A stretch of 64,000 nucleotides of DNA from Euphorbia lathyris. Taxonomy: Eukaryota; Streptophyta; Magnoliopsida; Malpighiales; Euphorbiaceae. Of the stretch, positions 44,195 through 56,600 are shown piece after piece. The notes under the pieces are model-generated. The model was not told the DNA's origin. It was given only the letters and a program-made list of their open reading frames with translations, and ran no database searches. A program made the translations under genes and the position numbers. Each line of letters begins with the position of its first letter. Positions within the stretch are counted from its first letter, which is position 1. The stretch spans positions 14,955,001 to 15,019,000 of the forward strand of contig NC_088913.1 of the NCBI RefSeq assembly GCF_963576675.1. Reading direction: 5' to 3'.

Positions 44195-47100
44195 CTAATA
44201 AGGATGAAAGTTCCAGTAATCCTCAAAGTCTCTCAGATGAGACGCCCGCTCCGCAGAAAGAGTCTCCTCGGCAACTCGAAATTTCTCCTCGGCAACTCGA
44301 GATCTCTCCTCGGCAGCAAGAAGTATCTCCTCGGCTACTCGTGCTCTCTCTTCAGTCGCGAGTCATCCCGCCGTCTCTACCTGCATCACCCCAGCCCAGT
44401 GGTTGTTCCTCTCTCGGTATACCTGGCCAACCCTGGCATCGGCCTCTCGCACCATCTCGCTCCGCCTCTGCTCATGCGCATGAAGGTCACTCTGAAAAAG
44501 AAAAGAAAACAGATAAGAAAAAGAAAAAGGAATACGAACAGGAACATAAATCATACATACATCCCACGACACTAAAGTAAAGTACTCACCAGATGGTCGA
44601 CACAATGCAGGCTGAGCCGATCTCTGAGATAGCCTGAAAGTCCCACGTAGTCGGTGCACGTCTCCCTCGAGGTCTGGAGAGCGTCGGAAGGATCAAATGG
44701 TATCCTCGAGGAAAAGACAGGAGGAGCCATCTCGACACCGACATAAGCTATCCTGGACTCATCGTACCGAACGGTCGCAAAATCTCTCTCGAAGTCCAGG
44801 ACGGGCACGCCAAGAGAGGATCTCCCAGGGCGGATAACGCCAGAGGACTCACCAGCATAATAGGATGGCTCGTTCGACGATGTCTGAGCATGGGCGCCAC
44901 CGAAGAAGTCAGACATGTGGGCACTCCTCCAGGAACCCTCCTGCAAATAAAAGCATAATAAGTACCGCTAACTATCCAGTAAGTAAAATAAAGAAAGGGT
45001 CGAGCTACTCACCGGAACCTCCTCCCGACCAAAGACCTCATCAACAGCCTCGGGCGAAAACACATTCGCCCCACGGTCAACCTCCATCGCTACGGCTGGG
45101 GCATCTCTCACACTCAATAGGGTCGACAGATAGAGTGCATGGCCTTTGGCATGGACCCATACATCTCTGCCTGCAAAACGACGAGACAAATCCCGACGAA
45201 TGGTCGATAAGGGCATGGTCCGGACTGCAAACATGGAGACAGGAATCTCGTCGGGTGTCCAATGCGTAGCACTGATCCCTGTGATACCCCGATCGCCTAG
45301 ATACCATGCCCGCACGCATGGACCGGTGAGCACGCTCTGCTGCTTCTAGATCAGAGTGACGTACACATACTCGAAACCAAAATCGATGTCATCCCATCTG
45401 AATTTAATCTAAAAACACAAAAGAAAAGTCAATTCTGATCAAATAAAAACTTGGCAAAATTTGAAGATATTTACCTGCCCCAAAGTCTGTGAATCTATCC
45501 AATCCAGAAGCTGCGCCACAGTATGCCTCTCCCCCTCGCCGAGATCGAACCTGCTCCACCGGGCCATGAAAGGAGGCTGTAGGACCCGTGGCCTACACCG
45601 ACGCTCAGTAGGAAGAATCCGCCTCTCGTAGGCCCACACCTGCTTGTGGAAATAAAAATTACGAACAGAGAATGCGAAGAATATAAAAAGAGCGAATCAA
45701 GGGTGTCCACGTACCAGGAGAGTGAAGGTGTAACCGCCGAAGTCCTTGCGCTTCCGGCAAGTCAAATCAAGGAACTTATATAGGAAAGCTAAGCCTACCC
45801 CCGCCCAATCATAAAACGCCGCCGCATCCAAATCACTAAGAGCCTGAATAAGACCAGCGTGCACCTTCCCGCTTTTGGAGCGGAAGATCGTCTCACTCAA
45901 GGCATACACTAAGAAGCTGCGAACGGCCAGGTCGGTATCGTCAGTCTCACAAAAATCTCGGCGGCTCAGGAGGCTCGCGGTGGAAACAAACTTCACCGGG
46001 GAAGACTTGGCGTCTGGATAAACTCCTGGCCCAATCAAAGCAGCCAGCCTGGCGCGATCGACCCGCGAATGCATCATGTCAAAGCAAAAGGGAACTGGAG
46101 TGCCACTCCCCCGTAACCCGGTCAACAAAGAGAAATCTCGGGGCGAGATGGTCATCTCCCCGAAGGAGAGGTGGAAGGAATGGGTCGAGTCAACCCACCT
46201 CTCGCATAGGGCCCGTAGGCCAAAACGATTGCATACCCCGTTGGCATGAGGCAACGCTAGAATGAAAGGCTCGAAGCCCAACCCCCGCACGCGGGCGTTC
46301 GCCGCAGTGCCCAACATAGAATACCACGCGTGGATCTCGGCGGTGGTCACGGTAATCTCAATAAGCTAGAAAGGACAAGATAGGAATGTTTAAATATAGT
46401 TCCTAAGCTTGCATCTTTTTCGGGCAGAATCTAACCTAGGGGCATCTGGTCAATTTGGACCAATTTTCTGTGAAATCTCTCCCTTAGGGTTGTTTATGTA
46501 GAATTTAATTAATTCGTTATTCTTTGATCCACGCTCGTCCACATTAACAACGTGCATTAGTTTAAGTTTTTACTATTCACGTGCATTACTTAAAGTTTTT
46601 ACTATTCACGTGTATTAGTTTAAGTTTTTACTATTCACGTGCATTAGTTAAAGTTTTTACTATTCACGGGCATTAATTAACGTTTTACTATTCACGTGCA
46701 CTATTCACGTTTTTAATATTCACGTGCACTATTCACGTACATTAGTTGAAGTTTTTACTATTCACGGACATTAATTAACCTTTACTATTCACGTTCACTA
46801 TTTGTATTTTTACTATTCACGTGCACTATTCACATTTTTACTATTCACGTGCATTAGTTACGTTTTCACTATTCATGTTTTTACTATTCACGTGCACTAT
46901 TCACAATATTCATTTTTACTATTGACACGCATTGATTCGTAATTTCGCTATTCACATGCATATAGGTCGCATTCTCACACTAAAATAAATAAGTGCTACT
47001 TGTAAGCAAAGAAATTCGCATTTTCTAACTAAAGTCTTTTAAGGCAATCTAAAAGTTAGCATGCAAATCATGTTCGAATAAGGATACTAAAGCCTAAAAT

Positions 47101-47253
47101 TTTAGTCAAATGACGAGAAGGTGAGAAAGTACTTACCTCGTTGCAGCGTGTCCGGCTCAGATGCGTCGCAGGGTCGTGGAAAGGGTCCACTCTATCAAGG
47201 TTCACGTAAACCTCCTCCATGCCTATCGTGCCATCGCATCGATCCAAATCCAT
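44195..47253 (-). pseudogene. Antisense PMD gene of element O, six exons, two stops
   Basis: Exons 47253-47137, 46365-45715, 45639-45475, 45408-45013, 44940-44590 and 44491-44195. The first five have the same lengths as in A; exon 6 is 42 nt (exactly two heptads) shorter. All borders are GT-AG. CAG has become TAG in exon 4 (45346-45348), and a TGA interrupts exon 6 near the start of the coiled coil. PMD motifs in exon 2 are well kept. The shared exon-intron structure in this diverged copy is the strongest support for the gene model. Confidence 0.85.
46547..46925 (-). repeat. Intron 1 repeat array of the O antisense gene
   Basis: Repeats of TTTTTACTATTCACGTGCAT and shorter forms with several CACGTG sites. 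Presence of the array is conserved, unit order is not. Confidence 0.7.
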
Positions 47254-47332
47254 TTCGAAGACAATTCAATTCTAAGCTAGAGAGAGAGAGAGAAGAGAGA
47301 GAAGGTGTGGGGTTGAAATGAAACCCCACCAC

Positions 47333-47339
47333 CTTATAT
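47333..47339 (-). promoter_or_regulatory. TATA box of the O antisense gene
   Basis: Minus-strand TATATAA 80 bp upstream of the ATG at 47253, with a GA/CT-rich leader between. Confidence 0.65.
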
Positions 47340-47692
47340 AAGAAAAAAAAGGAATAAAAAGGTACGACGTGACATAAAGGTAAAAAGTAAATAATTGATT
47401 GCCGGATGCACAGACCTCCAATTTGCAGTCCGTTTCAGCCTGCGTTTTTGCTAGACGGTGACCAAAAATGTCGAAATAAAATCCCAGACGACAGCCGATT
47501 GTTACAGAACGGTGGCACCAGTCAAAATACAGACGACAGTCGATAGAAAAATAATTATTAGTCAGGATTATTCTGGACTAAAAGACGTTCTCATTGAACC
47601 ATCCTAACCCACAAAACACTAGCTCCAGTGAGAAAGTACAGACGACGGAGTTTTATAAGATTTCAGAACTGTTAGAAAGAACCCTTGCTTTT

Positions 47693-48165
47693 GAGCCATT
47701 TTACCCACGGTCGTAGACCAGACTTGCTTTTGAGCCATTTCACCCACGGTCGTAGACCGTAGTTGCTTTTGAGCCATCTTACCCGCGGTCGTGGACCCGG
47801 GTTGCTTTTGAGCCATTTTACCCACGGTCGTAGACCGGAGTTGCTTTTGAGCCATCTTACCCGCGGTCGTGGACCCGGGTTGCTTTTGAGCCATTTTACC
47901 CACGGTCGTAGACTGGAGTTGCTTTTGAGCCATCTTACCCGCGGTCATGTACCCGGGTCGCTTTTGAGCCATTTTACCCACGGTCGTAGACCAGGGTTGC
48001 TTTTGAGACATTTTACCCGCAGTCGTAGACTAGGGTCGTTTTTGAGCCGTTTTCACCCGCGGTCATAGACCGGGGTTGCTGTTGAGCCGTTTTCACCTGT
48101 GATCGTAGACTAGGGTAGCTGTTGAGCCATCATCCCCGCGGTCGTAGACCAAATTGCTTTTGAGC
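47693..48165. repeat. 39-bp tandem repeat array (element O)
   Basis: About twelve units of the form GAGCCATTTTACCCACGGTC plus GTAGACC(G/A)GAGTTGCTTTT. Unit length is as in A and B, but the TGACTCA site is absent (TTACCCA instead). Confidence 0.8.
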
Positions 48166-48407
48166 CGTTCTCCTCGCAGTCAGCCAGCTTAGGCTAGGGC
48201 CCATAAAGAGGACATCCACCGGTAGCCGGTTTAGAGGCAGCACGGTGCAACCCAAAACAGAGATTGAAGGTAAAGCGGGAGCGGGCAGCGCAGGAATCAG
48301 GTATTATCCCTCTCCCTCTCCACGTGTCTTTTACTTTCATATGTTTTACATTGCATGTGTTGCGTTAGCAAAAAAGGTTTTCAAAACACACACATCACTA
48401 TCAAAAT

Positions 48408-48420
48408 AGGAAAGTAGGGA
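48408..48420 (+). other. Polypurine tract of element O
   Basis: AGGAAAGTAGGGA, a diverged version of the A tract, adjacent to the LTR at 48425. Confidence 0.7.
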
Positions 48421-48424
48421 CAAC

Positions 48425-51199
48425 TGTAGACACCGAGTCGGAGGACTTGTGATGAAAATCTGTGAATAAGACAGTCGAGGCAGTCGGTTCCGGAAGTCGT
48501 AAAAAATATATATAATAAGAGATGAGAAGTTATGGTGGGCCGTGGTCAGCAATGGGACGGCTCGCGAGTGCTCAACGACACGGGGCAAGCGCCTAGCGGC
48601 AACCGACGCGCGTCCGACGACAGTCGGACACTCACCCGGCAGCGTAGGACACGCGCTCGACGTCCGCGTCCGACAGCGAAGGACACGCGCTCGACGTACG
48701 TTGGACGCACGAGCTCGGCGGCGCAAAACGCGCGCTCGACGGTCACGGGACATGCATGCCCGACGGTGCGAGACGCGTCCCGGCGGCCGTTGGGCGAGCG
48801 CACCCGGCAGCCGTCGGGCGAGCGCCCAACGATTGTTGGGCGCTCACCCAACGCTGTTGGGCGATCGCCCAACTGATGTTGGGCGGCCGCCCAACAATGT
48901 TAGGGGAGGATTTCTCTCTGATGTCGGGTGTCGCCCATTTTCTTCCGGGGATCCATGCCTATAAAAGGCACGGATCCCCATGCATTTTAGGGGAGGATTT
49001 TCTTGGGAGCTTCTCACTCTAAAACATTTTTTAGAGAGAGAAAGTCATTTTTTTTAGGAAAAAATATTTTTTTTCCTAAAAATCCCAAATTTCCTAAAGT
49101 TAAAATTTTACTAAAAATATAAAAAACACCGGAAGAGCTTGACTCGTGGAACGGACCGACTTCGACTGTCAATACCGAACTTGAGGTATTATCCGAGGAC
49201 TAGACTCGTTTTATTTCTTTCTTTTATTTATTTCCTTTCGTTCTTTATTTATTTTCTTTAAGTTATATTTGTTATTTATTTAGTTATTTATTTACCACAT
49301 TTTATTTCCCGTAATTATTTTTTATCTCGTGCTAAATAAAAATTTGTTTTGCTTTAAAATAAAAACCTCGTTTCAATACCCCAATACGAACCGTGATCCG
49401 TTTATATGGTAGTTCGGGTATTAGAAGCGTTGTAAATATAAGTTTTAGAAAAGATATATCTGAATAACGTTTTGAACTAGAAAACGTCATTTTAGAAAAC
49501 TCCGTTATAGACTATGACCCATTTTCGGTAGTTCGAAAATCCAAAACGATTGAATTAGACTTAATTTAAAGCTTTTGAATAAATCTGGAAAGTTTTTGGA
49601 GTGCTGCTGTAATTTACCGTTTTCTGTCAGTAAAGGCTGTTTACCGATGGATTTTCCGTCGGTAAAGCTGCTGAAACGTAAAAAATACCATTTTGGTCCC
49701 TTTTTCTCAACTTTTAAGTTTTCAATCCTTTATATATCTATGTATAATTATGTAATAGGTTGGTAAAAATTATTTTTGAGGTATTTACTTAACAAATATT
49801 TAATTTACTTATTTTGTATGTTTTGTGATATTTATAGTTTTGGATTTTTGGGAATCATTTATACCTATATATATATATAGTTTTGGGGATATTTGAGTTA
49901 TATTAGCTATTATTAGGTAAAAGCTTTTGGGGTTAAATATTATTTTCTTATTCCTAAATATTATTTATTATTTTTACATGTTTTGGATTATGATAAAAAG
50001 TATACTATACTTAGTGTTATTTTCTCTTTTATTAGTATATATATCAATAACTATAATATATATCATGTTCTTTTGCCTTATTTTTAATCTATAGGTGTAA
50101 TCACCATCTTTTATTAAAAATGTATATATGCATATATTCCTTTTATTCTTTAGACATTTATATGTACATTTTAAATGGGTTCGGTTTGGTGATTGTGATT
50201 TAAATTGTTGTGATTGTGATAAGGTTCAATTGAGTGAAAAGGGGGAAGTAAACCATAAGAAGAGAGTTTAATTTGTTGTTTTAAATTAAAGCTTTTCTAG
50301 AGGTTCCTAATGTAAATAAAAGATTTTTCATCGTTGTACTTCGTTTCCTAAAAAATCACGTTTTAAAACCTTAATCCGTTCCAACGACGGATTAAGCGAG
50401 CCTTGTACTTAAAATAGCTTTCGTTGTAAAATAATAGAGTTTTGAATCATTTTCTCAAACAGTTTGTACCAAATAAATTGACTTGTGTGCCTAATCACGT
50501 TTTTAGATAAAAATTCTTTATTCCACGTCTTTAAACACTCGAGTCGTTCCAACGGCGATTCGAGTCGATACCATGTAAATCAACGGGGTTTTGAAACGTA
50601 CCTAAACCGTTCCAACGACGGTTAAGGTACGAACCATGTAAATAAACTCGTTTTTAGGAGTGAGATTAGTTTAAGACTTAATGTATATTTTAAGAGCATA
50701 AATCACACAAAACCAAATAAACAATATATTCTTCCTTCTCCTCATCTCTCTTTAAATTTATGCAAAATGGGTGATTCTTTAATAAAATGGCTTTCGATAA
50801 CATGCTCAAAACGGTTTTCAAAACGAGAAAGAAAAGGGTTTCAAATGAACTTCAAACTTAAAGAAATATACGATTAGTCCGTTATCGCCTAACACGCTAA
50901 GTAGGAGGCCGGTGGTTCATAACCGGGCGATATCGGGGTGCCTACTAGCCTTTCTCCGGAAAGGAGCTAGCCTTCTCGGTTCGTACCTAAGTTTCCCGAA
51001 CCCACACCGGTCTCCCGCAAGGAATCGGTGTTCATTTTCCCATTCGTGGGTGGCGACTCTTCCATACTCCGAGCTCCGGTCCTGCCGAGTAGCTTGATTC
51101 CTAGATTGGTTGCTTTCGCCGCCAATCACAGTACCTGTCGCCATGAGGTGTCCACCCCCGGGTCTTCCGGGAGATTAGGCCGCGACACCTCGTAAAACA
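48425..51199 (+). repeat. 3' LTR of element O (2775 bp)
   Basis: Begins TGTAGACACC and ends CTCGTAAAACA at 51199. It is clearly diverged from the A and B LTRs but collinear: a shorter palindrome array (~48780-48945, about six boxes), TATAAAA at 48960-48966, the 12-bp hairpin near 49630, three CGTTCCAACG motifs near 50370-50610, and the conserved GC-rich 3' end. Confidence 0.9.
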
Positions 51200-52077
51200 C
51201 CTCGGATTCATAACATGTATCAGAGGCTAGACAGAATATAAAAGAAGAAAAATCCCTTTCAGGGAACCTGTCTACCAATACAGGTGTCTTCCTAGGACTT
51301 AAGGATGGAGATTGAGCAATCCTCGGTGAATGGAGCTTCGGAGGTATCTTCAATGGAGGTTTGAAGGATATGGAGGAGGTGGAGAGGATTTCTCAAGGTG
51401 AAGGCTAAGAAAATTACAAAGATAAAAGATGTTCTAATTTACATTGGAAACTCCTATTTATAGACGCGGCTCGGCCCATTTTTCTGACCTACTTCATGTC
51501 CTTATGCAGGTGGAAAGTCGTGGGGTCCATCGTGGCGTCGTGGGGGCGGAATTGGTCTTTTTGACCAATTCCCGCAGGTCTGCTCGGCGAGCAGGCCTCT
51601 GAGGGCCTGCTCGGCGAGTAGCCTATGAAGGCCAGCTCGGCGAGCCGGCCTAAAATAGGCCAGTTCGTCGAGCAGTCTTGCCCGATACGCCCCCGCCGTT
51701 TACCAAATGCCAATCAACGTGCTTTTTCGCCCGAACTTATCCTTGCACATGCACAAAAACTCCAGAAAACATTAGTCCAAAGGCTAAACTGACCCGTCAA
51801 TCGCTTATTTGAGCAAATGCTTCGTTTGGTGCGACTTTTGACGGATCAATTAGATTCAAAAGATAACAGAATTACCATATGCATGCCATTTTGGCCATAT
51901 TTGCCTAAATTGGTCATAAAACGAGCCTAAACAACGAAAAGTAAATAAAACATTTCCAATTTCTAACTAACTCACACAATAGCATTTAAATGCGAGAATT
52001 GCTTGCTTATTAACTAAATAACGCTAAAATCCGTCCTAAAATCGTACCCAAAGATAGGGGTTTTTGACCCCCTATCA
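51200..52077 (-). repeat. Fragment of an unrelated LTR, truncated by element O
   Basis: On the minus strand it begins TGATAGGGGGTC (start 52077, or 52080 if TGTTGATAGG) where a LINE frame is abruptly lost. A terminal inverted pair GATAGGGG/CCCCTATC spans 52053-52076. A TATA box TATAAATA (51462-51455) follows a palindrome-rich GC segment, as in a U3-to-R transition. The remainder would be on the other side of O, outside the window. No relation to the Tat LTRs is visible; family unknown. Confidence 0.6.
51550..51673. promoter_or_regulatory. Palindrome cluster upstream of the TATA box in the unrelated LTR
   Basis: Four GCTCGGCGAGC-type dyads are centred at about 51587, 51614, 51640 and 51668, separated by shorter GGCC(N)GGCC-type inverted repeats. 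A perfect inverted repeat AATTGGTC/GACCAATT (51550-51570) lies between them and the TATA box. Confidence 0.65.
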
Positions 52078-54095
52078 ACAGCCAGTGTCCTTTTGCAGAT
52101 CTTACACCCTGAAATAAGCCTTTCTTCTTCAGCCTTTCTGATAAGTTTAGATAAGACTTCAGCACACAGGATAAAAAGGTAGGGAGATAGGGGATCCCCT
52201 TGCCTCAATCCTCTACCAGGGACAACTTGGTCAGAGCACTCCCCATTTATTGCCACCTTGTATTTCACAGTTGTTATGCATAACATCATCCAGCCAATCC
52301 ATGTTTCATGAAATCCCATTCTGCCCAAAACTGCTTCAAGGAAATCCCAATCAACTCTATCATAGGCCTTGGTGATATCAATTTTTAAGGCAACCTGCCC
52401 ATTCTTCCCTCTATTCAATCTGTTCATATAATGTATGCTTTCAAAAGCCACCTGCACATTGTCAATTATTGACCTTCCAGGAACAAAAGCAGATTGAGTT
52501 TCACCAATAATCTTAGGGAGAACCCTTTTCAGACGATTTGCTAAGGCCTTAGCAATTATCTTGTAGATGACATTGCACAAGGCGATAGGGCGAAAATCCT
52601 TCAGCATTCTAGGATTGTCAACCTTTGGAATCAGAACAATTGTGGTGTCGTTTATTCCACTTGGAAATTCCCCCTCACTAAGCCACTTTGTGCAGGCTGC
52701 TCCCACATCTGCTCCCAATGTGTCCCAAAAGGCTTGAAAGAAGCCTGGATTTAGCCCATCAGGGCCAGGGGATTTGTTAGAACTCATAGAAAATAGAGCT
52801 TGTTTGAACTCTTCCTGATTAAAAGGAGCAACAAGTGATTCGTTCATGTCAGGACTGATGCACGTGTCAATTACCTGCACAGTGTCACCCCTACTCAAAT
52901 TCGAAGCCGAGAAAACATCCTGAAAGTAACTCTGTGCAAGGTCCAATAATTCGGCTTGGTTATCAATCACAACCCCAGTCTCATCTATCAAGGAGGTAAT
53001 TGAATTCTGTTGTCATCTAGTTTTGACACTAGCATGGAAAAACTGTGTGTTTCTGTCCCCTTCTGTCAGCCAGAAAACCTTAGCCCTCTGCCTCCAATAA
53101 CTCTCCTCAGCTTTCAGGGTATCATTAAGTTTTCTTTTGGCTAGGAAGTAAGCGGCAATGGAATCCCTATTCCTATTACCATGTAATCTTTCCATTTGGG
53201 TCCTCCATTTCCTAATTTGGCTTTTGAAACGCATATTGAAACTCTTTCCCCACACTGCCATTTTCTACACACACTCCTCCAAATTTTCCTGAACTGGTTT
53301 GCCCCTCTGGCTTCTCCAGTAACCTCTAACTAGATTATTAAACTCCTGCTCTTTAAGCCAAACCTCCTCAAAATGAAATCTCCTTCCTCTACTTCTACTT
53401 CTCTCCCTTTCCAGATGAAGAAAGAGTGGAAGGTGGTCTGAATACCAAGTTTTGAGGTGATGATTGTCAAAACGATTCAACCACTCAGCCGAAGCAAAAC
53501 CCCTGTCCAGTTTTTCTCTAACCTAGAGCTCGGACCCTCTACCTCTTTCCCAAGTAAATCGGTTACTGTTCAGATTCAGTTCGCTCAGCCCACACTCCTC
53601 AATTGTTTTGGCAAACTCCTGCATTAAGGGGTTAGGGTATACCGCTCCACCCACCTTTTCATCAGAATTCAGAATACAATTAAAATCTCCAATCACTACC
53701 CATGGGATAGAATCATCCCTGGCTAATCTTCTCAGTAATTCCTAAGACTCTCCATGCCTACTACGATCAGCAAAACCATAGAAGCCCACCAATCTCCAAT
53801 CCCCCTGAGAAGAATTAGTGATAATTGCCTCAATATGATGATCAGAAAAACTTTTGATCACCACCTGAGCCCCTGCTTTCCACAACAAAGCTAACCCTCC
53901 ACTACGGCCTCTTCTACTGACAGGGAATGCTCCCTCAAACTTTAACTATTGTGTTAGAAAACTTACTCTCTGATCCTCTACTAGTGTTTCCATCAAAAAT
54001 ATAATATTAGGGCTTTGGGACGAAACAAGCTCCTTTAAGGAGCGAACTGTCCGGTGGTTTCCCAGGCCACGACAGTTCCAGCTTAAACAACTCAT
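52078..54095 (-). pseudogene. LINE ORF2: endonuclease and reverse transcriptase, broken
   Basis: ATG at 54095 opens an L1 endonuclease (MSCLSWNCRGLG start, later LMET, GDFN and SDHLPL motifs), then RT with KSPGPDG, FRPIALCN, AFVPGRSI, KAYDRVDW and GLRQGDPLSPYLF. The frame is lost just before the catalytic FADD box, where the LTR begins. Five in-frame stops: 53946-53948, 53742-53744, 53523-53525, 53265-53267 (all TAG) and 53013-53015 (TGA). No frameshift is needed to follow the protein across ~2 kb. Confidence 0.9.
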
Positions 54096-54493
54096 TCCCT
54101 CCGGCGGCCCTGATCTTTAGGGCTCGTCGAACCAATTTCTGTGGAACTCCCCTTATCCTTTCCAAGAACAGAGACTTCCCCCTCCCGCCTATCGTCTCCC
54201 TCCCCTTCCATTCCCCTTCCATTCCCTTTCCCTTATCCTCCCTTCTTCTTTTTCTGACATCATTTAATTCCATCTCAGTATCTTCCCCCTTATCTCCCTC
54301 CTCCTCACCCCCATCCCTTAACCCACATCGTTCGCTAAAGGCTTAAAGAAAGGCCATGTATATGGACATATCATTACTTCTCTCTCCCCCTCCCTCACTT
54401 GTTTGTTCGTCCCCCTCACGTCCTTCCCTCTCCCTGTATTAGTTATATCCCTCATAGCTCCCGATCCCCCTCCCCTCCCTCCTCCAAACCCCC

Positions 54494-55651
54494 TCAGCCC
54501 CCTTCCCCCTTGCTATCAATTAACCATTTTGCCCCACTATTGTCTCCACCTCTTCTGACTAGGGCTTTAAGCCATTCCCCCCACTCTCTCTGAATCTCAC
54601 CCCCCTGCATATTGAAAACTCTCTCACAAAAGCGTTCTGTATGCCCCAGGCAACCACATACATAGCAGAAAATACCTAAACGCTCATATTTGAAAGTAGC
54701 TAAAGACCACACGTTTCCAGTGCTCCTCAGTTTTTTAAACCTTTTCAACGGGCGTTCACTGTCCAGACTAACTCTAATACGCATAAACTGTCTGTGAATA
54801 CCAGAATTATTGTTTAAATCATACTCCTCAAAGGTCCCTAGAAAGTTTCCTAGCTGTTTGCCAACTAGTTCAGACATAGTCCCCACAGGAAGGCCATAAA
54901 TTTGCACCCAAATAAAATAGTTCAATAAATTCACATCATCTATATGCACACCCAAATTCCAGACATTCATAATCAATATATAATTGTCGAATGACCAAGG
55001 ACCTCCAGCAATCACCCTATCTCTATCCATCGGATGAAAGAATTCAAAAGAATAAAGGTTAGAGCTTACCTCTTGAATTTCAACACCTCTAACCGGTCTC
55101 CATAGAATCGCCAGCCTATTTCTCATGCTCAAGAAGTTGAGCGGTCTATCCGCCACAAAGCGTCCCAAGAAACGGAGCCCCGCGTCAGTCACCACTTCTG
55201 GAGCAGGCGGTGTGAGCAAGTCAAGGAGCCCCCTTTCATCTCCTTCAATACTAAGCCTCTCTAATTCCCTTTCCACTTCCAACAATTCCAACAAAACTAG
55301 CCCTATCCCAACTGCACACAGAGCAAAACCCCAACAGCTTTCTGGAACCAGAAACCCCAAATCAAACATCGCAACCCCACGGTTACAGCAACCTGAAACA
55401 CAGAATACACGGCCGCCGCACCTAGCTCGCAGACGAACGATCCCCTCAACCCTGCCGCACTCTCCTCGTTTTACCTTCACTCCCACCCGCGGCAAGAACC
55501 AGCACGGATTTAGGTTAAATCGCAAGAACCGATCAAAACACAACAGAAATAGACAAACGGAATAGCAAAACTCACAGGCAACTGAGACTACCTTCACCAG
55601 CGGCGGAAAGGACACTCTCACCGGCAGCGACTCACGGCGATGGCACAGCAC
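54494..55651 (-). CDS. LINE ORF1: DUF4283 and CCHC zinc-knuckle protein
   Basis: Plant L1 ORF1-type nucleic-acid-binding protein, open over 385 codons. An ELERLSIEGDE segment typical of the N-terminus is near residue 130, followed by a DUF4283 region (LSMRNRLAILWRPVRG, then WSFDNYILIMNVW) and a CCHC knuckle CYVCGCLGHTERFC at ~330-345. The first ~100 residues look like translated leader, so the true start is probably downstream (for instance Met at ~94). The unreadable 400 bp between ORF1 and ORF2 is normal spacer or decayed ORF1 tail. Confidence 0.8.
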   Translation of the reverse strand: MLCHRRESLPVRVSFPPLVKVVSVACEFCYSVCLFLLCFDRFLRFNLNPCWFLPRVGVKVKRGECGRVEGIVRLRARCGGRVFCVSGCCNRGVAMFDLGFLVPESCWGFALCAVGIGLVLLELLEVERELERLSIEGDERGLLDLLTPPAPEVVTDAGLRFLGRFVADRPLNFLSMRNRLAILWRPVRGVEIQEVSSNLYSFEFFHPMDRDRVIAGGPWSFDNYILIMNVWNLGVHIDDVNLLNYFIWVQIYGLPVGTMSELVGKQLGNFLGTFEEYDLNNNSGIHRQFMRIRVSLDSERPLKRFKKLRSTGNVWSLATFKYERLGIFCYVCGCLGHTERFCERVFNMQGGEIQREWGEWLKALVRRGGDNSGAKWLIDSKGEGG

Positions 55652-55705
55652 TGGTAGCGCAGGCGACGACGGTCACGCGGAGGGCGATTCGAGAGAGACG
55701 CAACT

Positions 55706-56246
55706 ATCGCATTTTTTAGGGTTAACTTTCAACTTTTTTTTAATTAGTCCTTTTCACTTTACATATTTACCTTATTATTCATTTTATAATAAAATTTTAA
55801 TCTAATTTTTAGTAGGCCCATAAATTTATAGCTGATAATAAATTACATTTTAAAGACCCCTCTTTTAAGGTTTAACTCCATAAAAACCAAAAGAAATACA
55901 TGGATACAAATAAACACGAGGATGCAAAATATTTTCGTCTGATCTATACTACAAATATGTATAGGAAGAATGTGCTTGATCAGATTGAAGGCGCGGCGAA
56001 ATCCATATTACTTAAAAAATTCAGTTTGTCATTGTTTATAAACTCTAATTCTTATTCTTAGAATATATTAAAAATGTTGATTTTATAAGCTTGATATAAT
56101 TTGAAACTTGATATAATTGTAAATAGTTTGTCAAAAGTGAATGTATTTGTAAATTTTTGTTTGTTGAGGTGTTTTGGCTAGAAAGGTCTTGCTTACTGAG
56201 GCCCAGCCCAAATACTTGCCGCCAATTTCCAGTGTGCAAATTGTGG
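55706..56246. other. AT-rich intergenic DNA
   Basis: No supported gene. Short frames only. The last part (56195-56246, with a GGCCCA site II-type motif near 56202) looks like proximal promoter of the F-box pseudogene. Confidence 0.5.
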
Positions 56247-56254
56247 TATATAAA
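56247..56254 (+). promoter_or_regulatory. TATA box upstream of the F-box pseudogene
   Basis: TATATAAA, 350 bp before the ATG. A possible 5' UTR intron ends at TGTCTCAG just before the ATG (56601), preceded by GTAATACT near 56344. Weak evidence. Confidence 0.4.
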
Positions 56255-56600
56255 TGCACTTCCCTGACTCTACCAATCACTTCCGACGACTTGAAGCGTT
56301 TCCCTTTTCTTCTGTTTTTGCAGATCGTCAAATTTCCTTCCGGTAATACTTTCTTCTCTAATTGCATATGCTTCCTACTTGTTTTTATACTATTTTCCCC
56401 ATTTTTCATTAATCTATTTATTCATTGTGCTATTGAATAGTAGAATTTAGGTTTCCTCTAAGATCTTTTGAGATTTTAGGTTTGGATCTTTTGAATCAGA
56501 TCAGACATTAATAATTCGTTAAATCATCAAATGGATTCATTTATTTTAAGCAATTGAAATTCAGTTTGTTGATAACGTGATTTGCGCATGTCTCAGTGTC

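Larger units (their letters stand above)
17404..51199 (+). mobile_element. Element O: older Tat/Retand-like element, 5' end lost, split by element B
   Basis: Internal parts at 17404-21256 and 41322-48424 plus a 3' LTR at 48425-51199. Sequence differs visibly from A and B throughout, while A and B are close to each other, so O belongs to another subfamily or is older. The 5' LTR, primer site, leader and gag start are missing at the junction with A. It ends at 51199 inside an unrelated LTR fragment. Confidence 0.88.
52078..55705 (-). mobile_element. L1-type LINE, truncated inside the RT domain
   Basis: ORF1 and ORF2 lie on the minus strand. The 5' end is near 55705, where GC-rich leader gives way to AT-rich flank. 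The 3' half is missing because an LTR is inserted at 52077; the rest should be beyond the left edge of the nested stack. Older than every other element here. Confidence 0.85.

Noticed and set aside
51489..51713. 74-codon minus-strand frame with repeated SRPSEACSPSRP words
   Set aside because: Translation of the palindrome cluster in the unrelated LTR.
55125..55565. 146-codon plus-strand frame
   Set aside because: Opposite strand of LINE ORF1; composition explained by that gene.
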